Shown here in pieces: positions 34,703-43,051 of a DNA stretch of 64,000 bases. Below the pieces are notes generated by a model. The model saw nothing but the letters and a program-made list of their open reading frames with translations. It was not told the origin of the DNA and ran no database searches. Location: contig JAFKFH010000015.1 in assembly GCA_017307375.1 (NCBI GenBank), positions 1 through 64,000 of the forward strand, in the 5' to 3' direction. Origin of the DNA: Alphaproteobacteria bacterium. Its GTDB lineage: Bacteria > Pseudomonadota > Alphaproteobacteria > Ferrovibrionales > Ferrovibrionaceae. A program made the position numbers and the translations under genes. The number at the start of each line of letters is the position of its first letter. Positions within the stretch are counted from its first letter, which is position 1.

Positions 34703-35688
34703 GGCGTGCCCTGCTGCCAGGGCAGGCCCTGGACCGTCGTCGTCTGCGGCACGGCGCTGGCGCCTGCCTGTCCGCCTGTCACGGGGCGGTTGACCAGCAC
34801 CTCGGCCGCCTGCATGCGCAATCCCGCCGCGGCCAGCACCCGCAAGCCGGCCACTTCCTCGTAGAGCGCCGTGACGCTCGCGGTGAGCACAGCCATCTGC
34901 TGCCGCAGCTCGGTCGCCGACAACGCGGCCTGCTGCATCGATTCGACCCGTTGCGAGGCGGCCGACGCGGCGGCCAGGCCGTGCGCGGCCAGGCCGATCG
35001 CGTCGAGCGCTGCTTCCTCGAGCTCGCGTGATCGCCTGACCTGGATCTGGGTCAGCGCGACCTGGGTGCTCTGCATCGAGGGCCGCTGCAGCTGCCCGCG
35101 CATGTAGCCGATCGCGCTGGGTGCGGTCGTGAACACGTTCGCCGGCGCCCGGGTCCCGTAGTAGCTGAATGACGGGGTCGAAACCTTGGCCCAGGTCGAC
35201 GACTGCCCGACCGAGCGCTGGAGCATGTCGAATCCGGCCGACAGACCGGCGGCAACCACGGGATCCCGCGGGTCGATGCCGATCTGCTCGAGCCCCTCGC
35301 CGATCGCATATCGCGTAGAGGAGCCGGCCGGGCTCGTCACCTGCCAGAGCGAGCCGGGCATCGAACCGAAGGTGGCGCTGCCGCTCGAGAACCGTGGCAC
35401 GCTGCCGAACCCGCCGCTCCCCGACCCCAGGAACATCTTCTCCATTCCGGCCTGGCCGGCCATGGCCAGCAACGGCCCCGGCAATCCGGTCGATTGCGCA
35501 AGCTTGTCGATGCCGTACTGCATCAGCTGCTGAACCCCGGTCTGGGCGAGGGCCTGCGCGACCTGCTGGACGTTCTGCGAGTAGTTGCTCGGGTCGAAGA
35601 CCGTAATCGCGGCGGCGTCGCCGGCAGGCCCGCCGACCATCGATCCCGCGACCAGAATCGCGGCGGCAACCCGTCTGAGATCCGTCAT
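34699..35688 (-). CDS. trbJ: VirB5/TrbJ-like T4SS protein
   Basis: 329 aa from ATG 35688 (ATGA overlap with virB4). A Sec signal peptide ends near GDAAA; the mature protein begins ITVFDPSNYSQNVQQVAQAL, the hallmark start of TrbJ/VirB5 proteins, and continues with helical segments up to a coiled-coil-like C-terminal region (RRSRELEEAALDAIGLAAHG). VirB5/TrbJ is a minor pilus or adhesin component. The central Ser/Gly-rich segment (GSGSGGFGSVPRFSSGSATFG) is unusual. Confidence 0.88.
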   Translation of the reverse strand: MTDLRRVAAAILVAGSMVGGPAGDAAAITVFDPSNYSQNVQQVAQALAQTGVQQLMQYGIDKLAQSTGLPGPLLAMAGQAGMEKMFLGSGSGGFGSVPRFSSGSATFGSMPGSLWQVTSPAGSSTRYAIGEGLEQIGIDPRDPVVAAGLSAGFDMLQRSVGQSSTWAKVSTPSFSYYGTRAPANVFTTAPSAIGYMRGQLQRPSMQSTQVALTQIQVRRSRELEEAALDAIGLAAHGLAAASAASQRVESMQQAALSATELRQQMAVLTASVTALYEEVAGLRVLAAAGLRMQAAEVLVNRPVTGGQAGASAVPQTTTVQGLPWQQGTP

Positions 35689-38183
35689 CGTGCACCCTCC
35701 CTGAACCGCGCCGCCCAGTCGATGTAATCCTGCAACCCCGTGCCATCGGGCTGGATCAGCCGCGCGGCCTGCTGACGGTAGTCGGCGCCGGACCGGAATA
35801 CGGCCGCGTAGTCGCGAAGCGGCGCAGTGGAGAAATCCAGCATCATCGACTCCACCGGCTCGTCGTCGCCGCCGCTGCGGATGACCAGTGCCGGCCAGTC
35901 GAGCCAGCGCGCCTGTGATGCCTCGCCGCGCACCGCCATCCACTGGCGGGCGTTCAAGTTGTAGGCCTCGTAGGCGCGGCGCTCGGCCGTCCGGTCGGGA
36001 AAGATCACCTTCGTCGGCATCGCCTGGCGCATCGTGCTGGCGAACGCCGGGTCGATCTGGTCCACGGCGGTGGGGTCCTGGAACATCGCGATCACGGAGA
36101 TACCGTTCTTCCGGCCCCAGTCGAGCAGCATCGCCTGGAAATGCTTGCGGAAAACCGGGTGCAGCAGCATCTGCCGCGCCTCGTCGATGATGACGATGAT
36201 CCGGCAGCCCTCGGCAGCCTGCAGCGCGGCGATGCAATGGAACAGGTCCATGCAGATCGGTGCGGCCAGGACCTCGTCCTCGAGGACGGATGTCATGTCG
36301 AACACCGTCACGGGCGTCCGCCCGAGGGGGACGTCGTCGATCGTCGCGGCAAACACGCTGCCATACTGCTTGGGGTCGATCCACTTGCGGAAGCCGGCCT
36401 CGGCCGAAGGGGAGGACTTCAGCATCGGCCAGAGCGCGGAGAACGTCCGGTTCGGTTTGGGCAGGTCGGGCAGCGTGCGCAGCGCGTGCCCGATTGCCGT
36501 CTCGGCGGCATCGTCGCTCTCGTCGGTATTGCACATCAGCCGGAGCATCCGCCGGATATGCTCGAGGTTGCTCTGGTTCAGGTCGCGCTGCAGCGGCTGC
36601 AGGCTCGCACTGGTCGTGCCGGGATAGCCTTTCTGCAGCGTCGCATAGGTCGCTTCGCGGCCGAGCGATCTCGCCCAGGCGTAACACCCGAACCGGCGGT
36701 CCATCACCACGACCTTGACCTTCTCATGACGGGCGATCGCACCGGTCGCGAGCAGGCACATCGCCGTCGTCTTGCCGGAACCCGGCTTGCCGATCGCCAT
36801 CAGATGGGCCAGCGCCTCGGCGTCATCCGAAATATGGAGCTGCAGGTTGTATGGGGTGCCGGCTTCGGTCGGCAGCAGCAGCAACGGTCCCGGCCCGAAC
36901 GCACTGCGCGGCAGGCCCTTCGGCCAGGACTCGAAGGCGACGAACTCGGCGACGTTGTGGGTGACCAGGAGCGACTGGCGATAGCGGTCGTCATAGGTCG
37001 GAAACTGGGCGAAATAGTAGGGCGCCGCCAGGTCGCGCTCGATCACCGGGTTGACCGAGAATTCCATAAAGGCCTTGCGCACGGCATTCGCCGTGCCCAT
37101 CGCCTCGCCCGGCGAGTTGCCCAGCGCGAGCACGGCCAGTTCGTAGGGGACGAGTGAGGATCGGGTTGCCGAGCCCGGTGAGATCGCTTCTTTCACCGCT
37201 TCGTATTGCTGTTCAATCGAGCGGCTGAACCTGGCGCTGGCCGCCAGCTGCTCCTTCTTCGACAACACCAGATCGGCCTCGGTGTGATCGAGCACCCGGA
37301 ACCGGTGGCAGATCACGAGCTCCGCCTGGATCGTCAGCAGCCGGCCGACGAGCTCCTCGGCGGATTCCGCGCCCCACCGGGCGACGGTCACGAAATAGCC
37401 GAACTTTTCGGCGCCTGGCCCGCAGGAGAACGTCAGCAGACCGTCATGATCGTCGATCTCGACCGGCCCGCCGACCAGGGCCGACGCGGCGGTCGGGTCG
37501 CCCTCCGGCAGTCGCGCCACCGGGCCCGCGATCGCTGGATTGACGATCCGCGCCCACCAGGACAGCAGCGTCGAGATCCTGTCGCGGGTCTGCACCACCT
37601 CGCGCGGATGGAATGGCTCGAGTTGCCCGAGCGTCAGGTCGATGGCCTCCTCGAGACGCCGCCGCGCCCCTTCGGTGCCGCCGCGCACGCTGAGCACGAT
37701 CGTGTGGTCGGTCTCGTAGGAGTCGACGAACCGCTCCTCGAACCGCGAGATCAGCCTCGTGCTGACCCGCCCGTCCTCGACGACGTCGAGGTCCCGCGGT
37801 CGCAGCTGCCGGCGGCTGAACACCCTGACCTCGACGGCCTTTCCCGCCAAGCCGTCGATCCAGTTCCTGCGCCTCGTGTAGAGCCCCCGGATCTCCTCCG
37901 CCGACCGGCCGCTGACCGGCGTTCCCGCCACTTCGATCGTCGCCGCCAGCGATCCGTCGGTGCAGCGCAGCAGGCGGCCGCCCTGAAGCACCTCGACGAA
38001 CGGCAGATGGTCGGCGAGGCTGACCGGTGTCGGATCGTCGAGCAGGAAGCGGGAGAGCGCGGGTACCGCGAAGACCGCCGCGGCACTCGCGGCGACGGCG
38101 GACGCGGCGAGGCCGAAGGCGATCCGCCCGATCGACCCCTGCTGCACCAGCGCGCTGGCGATGTCGCCGGCGAAGTCGCTCAT
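35685..38183 (-). CDS. virB4: VirB4/TrbE ATPase
   Basis: 832 aa. N-terminal membrane segment (about 20-45), CagE/TrbE/VirB4 N-terminal domain, then the motor domain with Walker A GKPGSGKTT and Walker B CRIIVIIDEARQML, plus SVIAMFQDP as sensor strand. VirB4 powers pilus biogenesis and substrate transfer. The start follows virB3 by 19 bases. Full length, no sign of damage. Confidence 0.95.
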   Translation of the reverse strand: MSDFAGDIASALVQQGSIGRIAFGLAASAVAASAAAVFAVPALSRFLLDDPTPVSLADHLPFVEVLQGGRLLRCTDGSLAATIEVAGTPVSGRSAEEIRGLYTRRRNWIDGLAGKAVEVRVFSRRQLRPRDLDVVEDGRVSTRLISRFEERFVDSYETDHTIVLSVRGGTEGARRRLEEAIDLTLGQLEPFHPREVVQTRDRISTLLSWWARIVNPAIAGPVARLPEGDPTAASALVGGPVEIDDHDGLLTFSCGPGAEKFGYFVTVARWGAESAEELVGRLLTIQAELVICHRFRVLDHTEADLVLSKKEQLAASARFSRSIEQQYEAVKEAISPGSATRSSLVPYELAVLALGNSPGEAMGTANAVRKAFMEFSVNPVIERDLAAPYYFAQFPTYDDRYRQSLLVTHNVAEFVAFESWPKGLPRSAFGPGPLLLLPTEAGTPYNLQLHISDDAEALAHLMAIGKPGSGKTTAMCLLATGAIARHEKVKVVVMDRRFGCYAWARSLGREATYATLQKGYPGTTSASLQPLQRDLNQSNLEHIRRMLRLMCNTDESDDAAETAIGHALRTLPDLPKPNRTFSALWPMLKSSPSAEAGFRKWIDPKQYGSVFAATIDDVPLGRTPVTVFDMTSVLEDEVLAAPICMDLFHCIAALQAAEGCRIIVIIDEARQMLLHPVFRKHFQAMLLDWGRKNGISVIAMFQDPTAVDQIDPAFASTMRQAMPTKVIFPDRTAERRAYEAYNLNARQWMAVRGEASQARWLDWPALVIRSGGDDEPVESMMLDFSTAPLRDYAAVFRSGADYRQQAARLIQPDGTGLQDYIDWAARFREGAR

Positions 38184-38202
38184 GACTGTTCCCCAGCGTT
38201 CA

Positions 38203-38583
38203 TCAGATCAGCCTGATCCGTCCGGGCCGGACACGAACGAGCCTGGAGCGTGGCGCCCGCCGTGACGTGAACGGGCGCGCGGTCAGCCAGCGCGCGAACT
38301 TGACATCCCAATGGAACGGGTCCTGCCGGTAACGATACCCGGCATAGATCACGACCACGGCGGTGACGCCGAAGAAACTCAGCGGTGAGAATCCGAACCT
38401 CGGGGCGCCACTGTCGACGATCCGCCAGAGCACGCTGGCGAGAAGCGGCAGGGCGCCGACGAGCAATCCGGTCACCCACCCGATGCCCCAGAGCAGCAGC
38501 GGGCAATAGAGGAGGTGATCGGGATAGCACACCGCCGGCATGATCGGGGCGCGCGACTTCTGAACGGATTCCTCGTGCGGCAT
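38203..38583 (-). CDS. virB3: VirB3-like inner-membrane protein
   Basis: 126 aa. Two hydrophobic segments (about 25-55 and 68-82) followed by a conserved-looking RQDPFHWDVKFARWL motif and a basic tail. Its place between the VirB2 pilin and VirB4, its size and topology identify it as VirB3, the VirB4 partner in the inner membrane. Confidence 0.85.
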   Translation of the reverse strand: MPHEESVQKSRAPIMPAVCYPDHLLYCPLLLWGIGWVTGLLVGALPLLASVLWRIVDSGAPRFGFSPLSFFGVTAVVVIYAGYRYRQDPFHWDVKFARWLTARPFTSRRAPRSRLVRVRPGRIRLI

Positions 38584-38599
38584 CGGCTGAGCCCGCTCA

Positions 38600-38953
38600 C
38601 TAGGTGAAGAACGACTGCAGCCACGGGATCGCCTGCGGCAACGCCGCGACGAACACCAGCCCGCCGATGATCGTCCACATCCAGGCGGAGTTCCATTTCT
38701 TGGTCGCGATCGCGACCAGCACCATCACGGTAGCGCCGATCACGGCGCCGATCGAGACGAGGTTGCCCAGGCTGGTCAGCGTATTGGTCCCCAGCTTCTC
38801 GACCCCGGCGAAAGGCGATGTGCCACTCGCCGCGGCGGCCTCGCCGGCGGCGGCGAGCGCGAGGCCGGATGCGGCCCAGATCGTCCGCCGCCAGATCGCC
38901 CGGCGTGCGACGCCCGGGCACACCGGAAATATCGTTTTCGACGTCATCAACAT
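38600..38953 (-). CDS. virB2: VirB2-like pilin
   Basis: 117 aa from ATG 38953, five bases after a strong GGGGAGG-type site (38959-38965 on the complement); ATG 38947 is an alternative, and an ATG at 38974 lies upstream of the ribosome-binding site. Long basic signal region, then a hydrophobic stretch ending near GEAAAAS, and a mature pilin of about 75 residues with two membrane helices (LVSIGAVIGATVMVLVAIAT and MWTIIGGLVFVAALPQAI) joined by a KKWN loop, as in VirB2/TrbC. First gene of the leftward T4SS operon. Confidence 0.88.
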   Translation of the reverse strand: MLMTSKTIFPVCPGVARRAIWRRTIWAASGLALAAAGEAAAASGTSPFAGVEKLGTNTLTSLGNLVSIGAVIGATVMVLVAIATKKWNSAWMWTIIGGLVFVAALPQAIPWLQSFFT

Positions 38954-39018
38954 TTTGACCCCTCCGAACGTCAATTGAGCGAGGCACCGCGCCGCGGCGC
39001 CGTTAGCCAGGAGAACTC

Positions 39019-39405
39019 ATGGAAAAGCCGGTCAGCCGCCGCATCCCCCACGTTGCTCACTTGCATCCCGACCTCGCGCCCCATATCCGGGATGTCGGCC
39101 TGGGCCTCGACGACCTCATCCTCAACCCGATGGCCTATGGCCCACTCGTCGACCAGATCCGCAAGCTCAACCGGATGACCGGCTTCGGCGGCCGCAAGCT
39201 CATCAAGGTCCCGCTCACCGCGGACGCGGACGCCAAGTTGAAGCAGTTGCTGGCGATGCATGGTCACGATCGTCCGATCCCCCGCGTTCACGAACTCCTG
39301 GGGGCGGCGCTGCTCGCCGCGCGCTCGAACACCCTCTGCAGCACCTACGCAGCCAGGCGACCTCTCGTGATCGACCCGCCGCCTGCCGAGGGCGCCGCCG
39401 CGTAG
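39019..39405 (+). CDS. Small hypothetical protein between the T4SS and relaxase genes
   Basis: 128 aa with a good RBS (aggaga six bases before the ATG). Divergent from virB2 with only about 65 bases between starts, so the promoters face away from each other. Soluble; contains LGLDDLILNPMAYGPLVDQIRKLNRMTGFGG split by turns, and a basic centre. No family recognised. Position beside the relaxase makes a relaxosome accessory or a regulator of the T4SS operon possible. Confidence 0.7.
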   Translation: MEKPVSRRIPHVAHLHPDLAPHIRDVGLGLDDLILNPMAYGPLVDQIRKLNRMTGFGGRKLIKVPLTADADAKLKQLLAMHGHDRPIPRVHELLGAALLAARSNTLCSTYAARRPLVIDPPPAEGAAA

Positions 39406-39483
39406 CCAGCCGCGTCGCTCCGACCATGAGACGCACCAGCCCGGGCTATTGTTGGCCGCGAGGGCAAAAAAACTTCTGACTGC

Positions 39484-42156
39484 CTATTCGCCGCGGTCCC
39501 GATCCCCCCGGAGCGGACCCGGACGGCCTGCCATCGGCGCGTCACGGCGCGCGGCGATCGCCCGGATGGCCTCGGCGAATCCCGCCACCGGGACGAGGTC
39601 GGCCGCGGCGACGATGGATGGTCCTGGCCTTGCAAGAGCCGCGGCGAGCGCGAGTTCCTCACGGCGCGCCGTCTCCAGCCGGCGGCGCAGCATCGTCTGA
39701 TCGTCCGACGTGATGTCCCCCACCCTGGCCCGCGCCAGGATGCTCAGGTCCTGATCCAGCGCCTCGTCCCGCGCCCGCCGCGCCGCGTCGTCCCGCCGCC
39801 TTGCTTCCTCGCGGAGAATCCTGTCCGCATCGCTCCAGCGCTCGATCGATCCGTCCCACCACGACGCCAGCGGCCCTGTCGGCGCCTGGACAAGCTCGCC
39901 GCCGGCGAAACCGGGCCGGGGATGCGGCTGACGCGTCAGCCGGGCCCCGACATAGTCGGCGAGCAGACCGGTCGGGATATCGGGCCGCAAGCAGCGCCGA
40001 AGCATCGCGGTGACATCGACGATCTGCGCCGTCGCAGGACCGCCGTCACTGTCGGCGGCTCCCGCCACCGGCGGCGGGAGACTCCCCGTCCGCGGGCCGC
40101 CAAGCCGGCCTGCGGCCGCCGCCAGATCCTCGGCCCGGCCCAGCACCAGAGTCCGCCTCTCCTGGCTCACCCAGTCCAGCGCGAACCGGCAGGCCCAGGC
40201 GCCCGGCGCCAGCCGCTCGACCAGCTCTCGCCGGCGGACGATCCTGTCTCGCGAGCGATCGGCGGTCGCGGGCGCGCCGACGGCTTGACCGATGGCCTCG
40301 CGGATTTCGCTCTCCGCGCCACGCGCCTCCTCGGCGATCGCCTGCAGCCGCGCCACGCGGCGACGGTCGCCGCGCCCAGGCCGCGCCGAAAGCCTGGCCA
40401 GTTCGCGGCGCGCCCAGGCCTGGCGGGCCCGGGCGCGGGCCGTCGCAACCTCGACTTTCGTCCGCCAGGGTGCGAGCGCCTCGTCCGCCGCGGCGCGCTG
40501 GCGGGCATGGGCCATCACCGCGTCCGCCAGGTCGCTCGCTGCGGCGGCAAAGGCCTGGCCGTGGTCGACGGCCCGCTCGATGACGAGCTCGCGGCCGACA
40601 GGCAAGGGAGTACCTGCCGGATCGCCCTGGCCAAGCTTCAGCCGTCCGGCCTCGCGAACCATGGCAACCGCGTCCGCGACGGCCTCGGCGACCGCGGTGA
40701 GCTCGCCGCGCAACTTGCGCTCCTCGTCCCAGCGCCGGTAGTCGAGCTCCCTCCTCAGGTTGCGGATCCCGGCGATCGTCGGCACACCCGCCCGCTCGAG
40801 GCCGGTCCGCCAGGCGCCCAGATGCTCCGAGGGACGCTTTTCGACACCCATCGCGCGATAGGAGCGCGGATCGTAGAACCTCGCTCCGAGAGACTGCTCC
40901 GGTCGCACCCTGACGAGCGCGCGATTGGCCGCCTCCGCCCACGCGGCGCGCAGCAGCCTGACCCATTCCGGACCCTGGTGTTCCCGATCCTTCCGCGCTT
41001 CGAACACCCATCCCAGGTCGCGACGGCCGGCCACGGTCCGCTCGCTCGGCGCACCGGCCCAGAGCGTGCGCAGCAGGCGGCGACCGGCAACCGTCCCGGC
41101 GCGCCTCGCAACCAGCGCCGCGTCGCGCACCCGACCGCGGAACACCACCCCCAGCGAGCCGCTGCGGCGTGTGCAGAGCGTCGCACCCAGCGGCTCGAGT
41201 TCCGCCGTCATCTCGCTGAGCACCTGGCGGCGCCGGACCCCGCTCGCGAGGATCTCCGCGATCTCCCCCCAGTCGCTGGACCGTGGGCCTCCGGCGCCGG
41301 GGCTCGGCCCGGCCGGCGGCCGCGCCAGCACCCGCCGGTCCGAATAGACGAGATGCGCATGGAGGTTCCGCGGGTCGCCACCTTTGTCGGGGTGGTGGAC
41401 CGCCACGTGGTAGGGCAGGCCGCGCGCCGCAAAGACCTGCACGAACTCCGACAGCGCACGGCGGATCTCCCGCGGATGATCGGCAAGTTCATGGGGAATC
41501 TCGAACGTCACCCGCGCCTGGACCCGGCCGCCCTGCTTCTCGCTGGCCTCGCGCGCCAGCCAGAACGCGAACTGCTCGGGTTCCGTCGCGCCCAGTGACC
41601 CGAAGACGATCGGCCCAAGCTCGTCGGCCATCACTTCCTCGCGCCGGGACGGATCGTCGGCGCGGTTGACGTATTGCTGGTAGCGCACGGCCGACCCGGG
41701 CGAGCCCCGCCCCCTGCCTGCACTCTGCCAGCGTTGCACGGCCGCGGTCCCACGCCAGCCGAAACCCGCCGCCTGCTGCCTCGTGCAACGGTCCTTCGGC
41801 ACCCACCAGCAGCCGCTTGCCCGATCGAATTTACCGCCGAGCTCCCTGACCCCGCGCGTCTCGCCGCGGGGGGGCATCACATAGATCCTCTCGGGGTGAC
41901 TGCGCGCCCGATCCGCCAGGCTGGCCTGCCGGCCGGCCTTGCCGGCGCCGACATGCGACAGATGCAGATAGAACGGCTCCGCCCCGTTCGCCGCGCGCCC
42001 GCGGCTCGATCGCTGAAGCGGAATCCGGTAGGCGCCCCGCGACATCGACGCATAGCGGCCGGTCAGCAGGAATTTTTCCGACTTCCCTTCCTCATCGACC
42101 AGCCGCCCCGCGCGGCGGAACCAGTCGTCTTCGTCGCCGTCGCCACGCCGCGTCAT
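39484..42156 (-). CDS. MobA/MobL-type relaxase with N-terminal DUF5710-like domain
   Basis: 890 aa from ATG 42156, with AAGGAG eight bases upstream. A DUF5710-like module at about 90-122 (RIYVMPPRG...DRASGCWWVPKD) precedes the relaxase core, whose metal-binding motif is PYHVAVHHPDKGGDPRNLHAHLV written in two parts: H250/H254/H255 and NLHAH at 264-268, after an EIPHEL motif as in MobQ enzymes. The catalytic Tyr is not certain; RYQQYVN (about 158-164) is one candidate. The C-terminal half is a long Arg/Ala-rich helical region. The tail (LRGDRDRGE) is basic like the T4SS substrate signals. Leftward and separate from both transfer operons; its upstream region is the likely oriT. Confidence 0.9.
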   Translation of the reverse strand: MTRRGDGDEDDWFRRAGRLVDEEGKSEKFLLTGRYASMSRGAYRIPLQRSSRGRAANGAEPFYLHLSHVGAGKAGRQASLADRARSHPERIYVMPPRGETRGVRELGGKFDRASGCWWVPKDRCTRQQAAGFGWRGTAAVQRWQSAGRGRGSPGSAVRYQQYVNRADDPSRREEVMADELGPIVFGSLGATEPEQFAFWLAREASEKQGGRVQARVTFEIPHELADHPREIRRALSEFVQVFAARGLPYHVAVHHPDKGGDPRNLHAHLVYSDRRVLARPPAGPSPGAGGPRSSDWGEIAEILASGVRRRQVLSEMTAELEPLGATLCTRRSGSLGVVFRGRVRDAALVARRAGTVAGRRLLRTLWAGAPSERTVAGRRDLGWVFEARKDREHQGPEWVRLLRAAWAEAANRALVRVRPEQSLGARFYDPRSYRAMGVEKRPSEHLGAWRTGLERAGVPTIAGIRNLRRELDYRRWDEERKLRGELTAVAEAVADAVAMVREAGRLKLGQGDPAGTPLPVGRELVIERAVDHGQAFAAAASDLADAVMAHARQRAAADEALAPWRTKVEVATARARARQAWARRELARLSARPGRGDRRRVARLQAIAEEARGAESEIREAIGQAVGAPATADRSRDRIVRRRELVERLAPGAWACRFALDWVSQERRTLVLGRAEDLAAAAGRLGGPRTGSLPPPVAGAADSDGGPATAQIVDVTAMLRRCLRPDIPTGLLADYVGARLTRQPHPRPGFAGGELVQAPTGPLASWWDGSIERWSDADRILREEARRRDDAARRARDEALDQDLSILARARVGDITSDDQTMLRRRLETARREELALAAALARPGPSIVAAADLVPVAGFAEAIRAIAARRDAPMAGRPGPLRGDRDRGE

Positions 42157-42174
42157 CGCCTAACTCCTTCTCGC

Positions 42175-42300
42175 CGCTCCCTCTCAGACGCCGCGGGCCG
42201 GCAAAATGTCGCGCGCTCAGCGAAAAAAATGCATGCGCGTGAGTAATTGCGCGTTGGGAAAAATTTGGCGGTTTTCTGAACCCGGAATTGATCGCCTGAG
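42175..42300. other. Candidate oriT / nic region
   Basis: This AT-richer block lies directly upstream of the relaxase gene. TAATTGCGC at 42244-42252 matches, over nine bases, the nic region of the RSF1010/pTiC58-type oriT (TAAGTGCG/CCCT or TAATTGCGCCC as I recall it), cut by MobQ-type relaxases. TGCGCGT occurs twice with a 14-bp period (42234-42240 and 42248-42254), and ATGCAT lies next to it. Assignment rests on motif and position. Confidence 0.5.
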
Positions 42301-42455
42301 CACCGAAGGCTCGATCATCCGGAACCGTCAATGAGATGGCCTGGCCGCGATCGCCGGAGTCCGGCCGGATTTTTTTTCGTGCAAACGCGATTTTCCGCGA
42401 CGGCCCGGCGTCTGAGCCTCGACGACGAATCTGATCGAGCTCGGGAGCGACTTCC

Positions 42456-42545
42456 ATGGCAGTCGGAATGACGACGATCGCGGCCAATACCAACCGGCAT
42501 CGAGCCCGGGAGCGCGGCCACCGCGACCTCGGGAGCGCGCGATGA
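42456..42545 (+). CDS. Possible 29-aa leader peptide of the second transfer operon
   Basis: ATG 42456 opens a 29-codon frame (MAVGMTTIAANTN... then Arg/His-rich) whose TGA overlaps the ATG of the next gene (ATGA), the same coupling used throughout this operon. A gggag element precedes it by about ten bases. Too short to judge; it may be a translated leader that couples initiation of the first real gene. Confidence 0.35.
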   Translation: MAVGMTTIAANTNRHRARERGHRDLGSAR

Positions 42546-43051
42546 ACGCAAGGGCGGGTCAGGGATTGCGACCGGGCTCAAAGGGTGCCGATCCCGGCCT
42601 GAACCCGCCGGCGCAAGGCGGGCAGGGAGGAAGCAAGGAGGCTGGCGGCGACGGCGGACCCACCGCCACCGCTCCGGCCAATGGTGACCAGAATGCCGGC
42701 GCGCGCGCGCGCTGGGACGATGGCCTGGACCCGCGCTTCGATCCGGCGCCTGCGGACAACATGGAACGGCAGCTCTACCGGCTGAGAGAGTCGCTGATCG
42801 ACCTTGACGGGCGGATCGCCGGGCTGAAATCAGATCGCCGCAGGGCCGCCGGCGAGGCGCGAAACGTCGAGCAACGCATCTACGAGCGGCGACGGAAGCG
42901 CAAGCTCGAATCGGTCGAGGAAGCGCTGACGAAGGCGGGCTTGAGCGCCGACGCGTTGCTGCGAATGCTGGCCGAGAATCCACGCGCGCTCGACGCGCTG
43001 AGATTCGCGGCCTCGGCGCGGCGCGACGATGGTTCCGGTGCCGGGCAATGA
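42542..43051 (+). CDS. Hypothetical protein with disordered N-terminus and coiled coil
   Basis: 169 aa. Residues 1-65 are Gly/Ala/Pro/Gln-rich and likely disordered; about 72-125 form a charged coiled coil (RQLYRLRESLIDLD, EARNVEQRIYERRRKRK), then a short helical end. First robust gene of the rightward operon that leads to virB6; the stop overlaps the next start (ATGA). Could be a relaxosome or nucleoid-binding accessory because it is basic and faces the oriT candidate. Function not recognised. Confidence 0.7.
   Translation: MNARAGQGLRPGSKGADPGLNPPAQGGQGGSKEAGGDGGPTATAPANGDQNAGARARWDDGLDPRFDPAPADNMERQLYRLRESLIDLDGRIAGLKSDRRRAAGEARNVEQRIYERRRKRKLESVEEALTKAGLSADALLRMLAENPRALDALRFAASARRDDGSGAGQ

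Noticed and set aside
39406-39483. AGCCCGGGCT palindrome followed by a run of seven A as a terminator between convergent genes
   Set aside because: The palindrome has no loop and the A-run lies too far away to make an intrinsic terminator on either strand.
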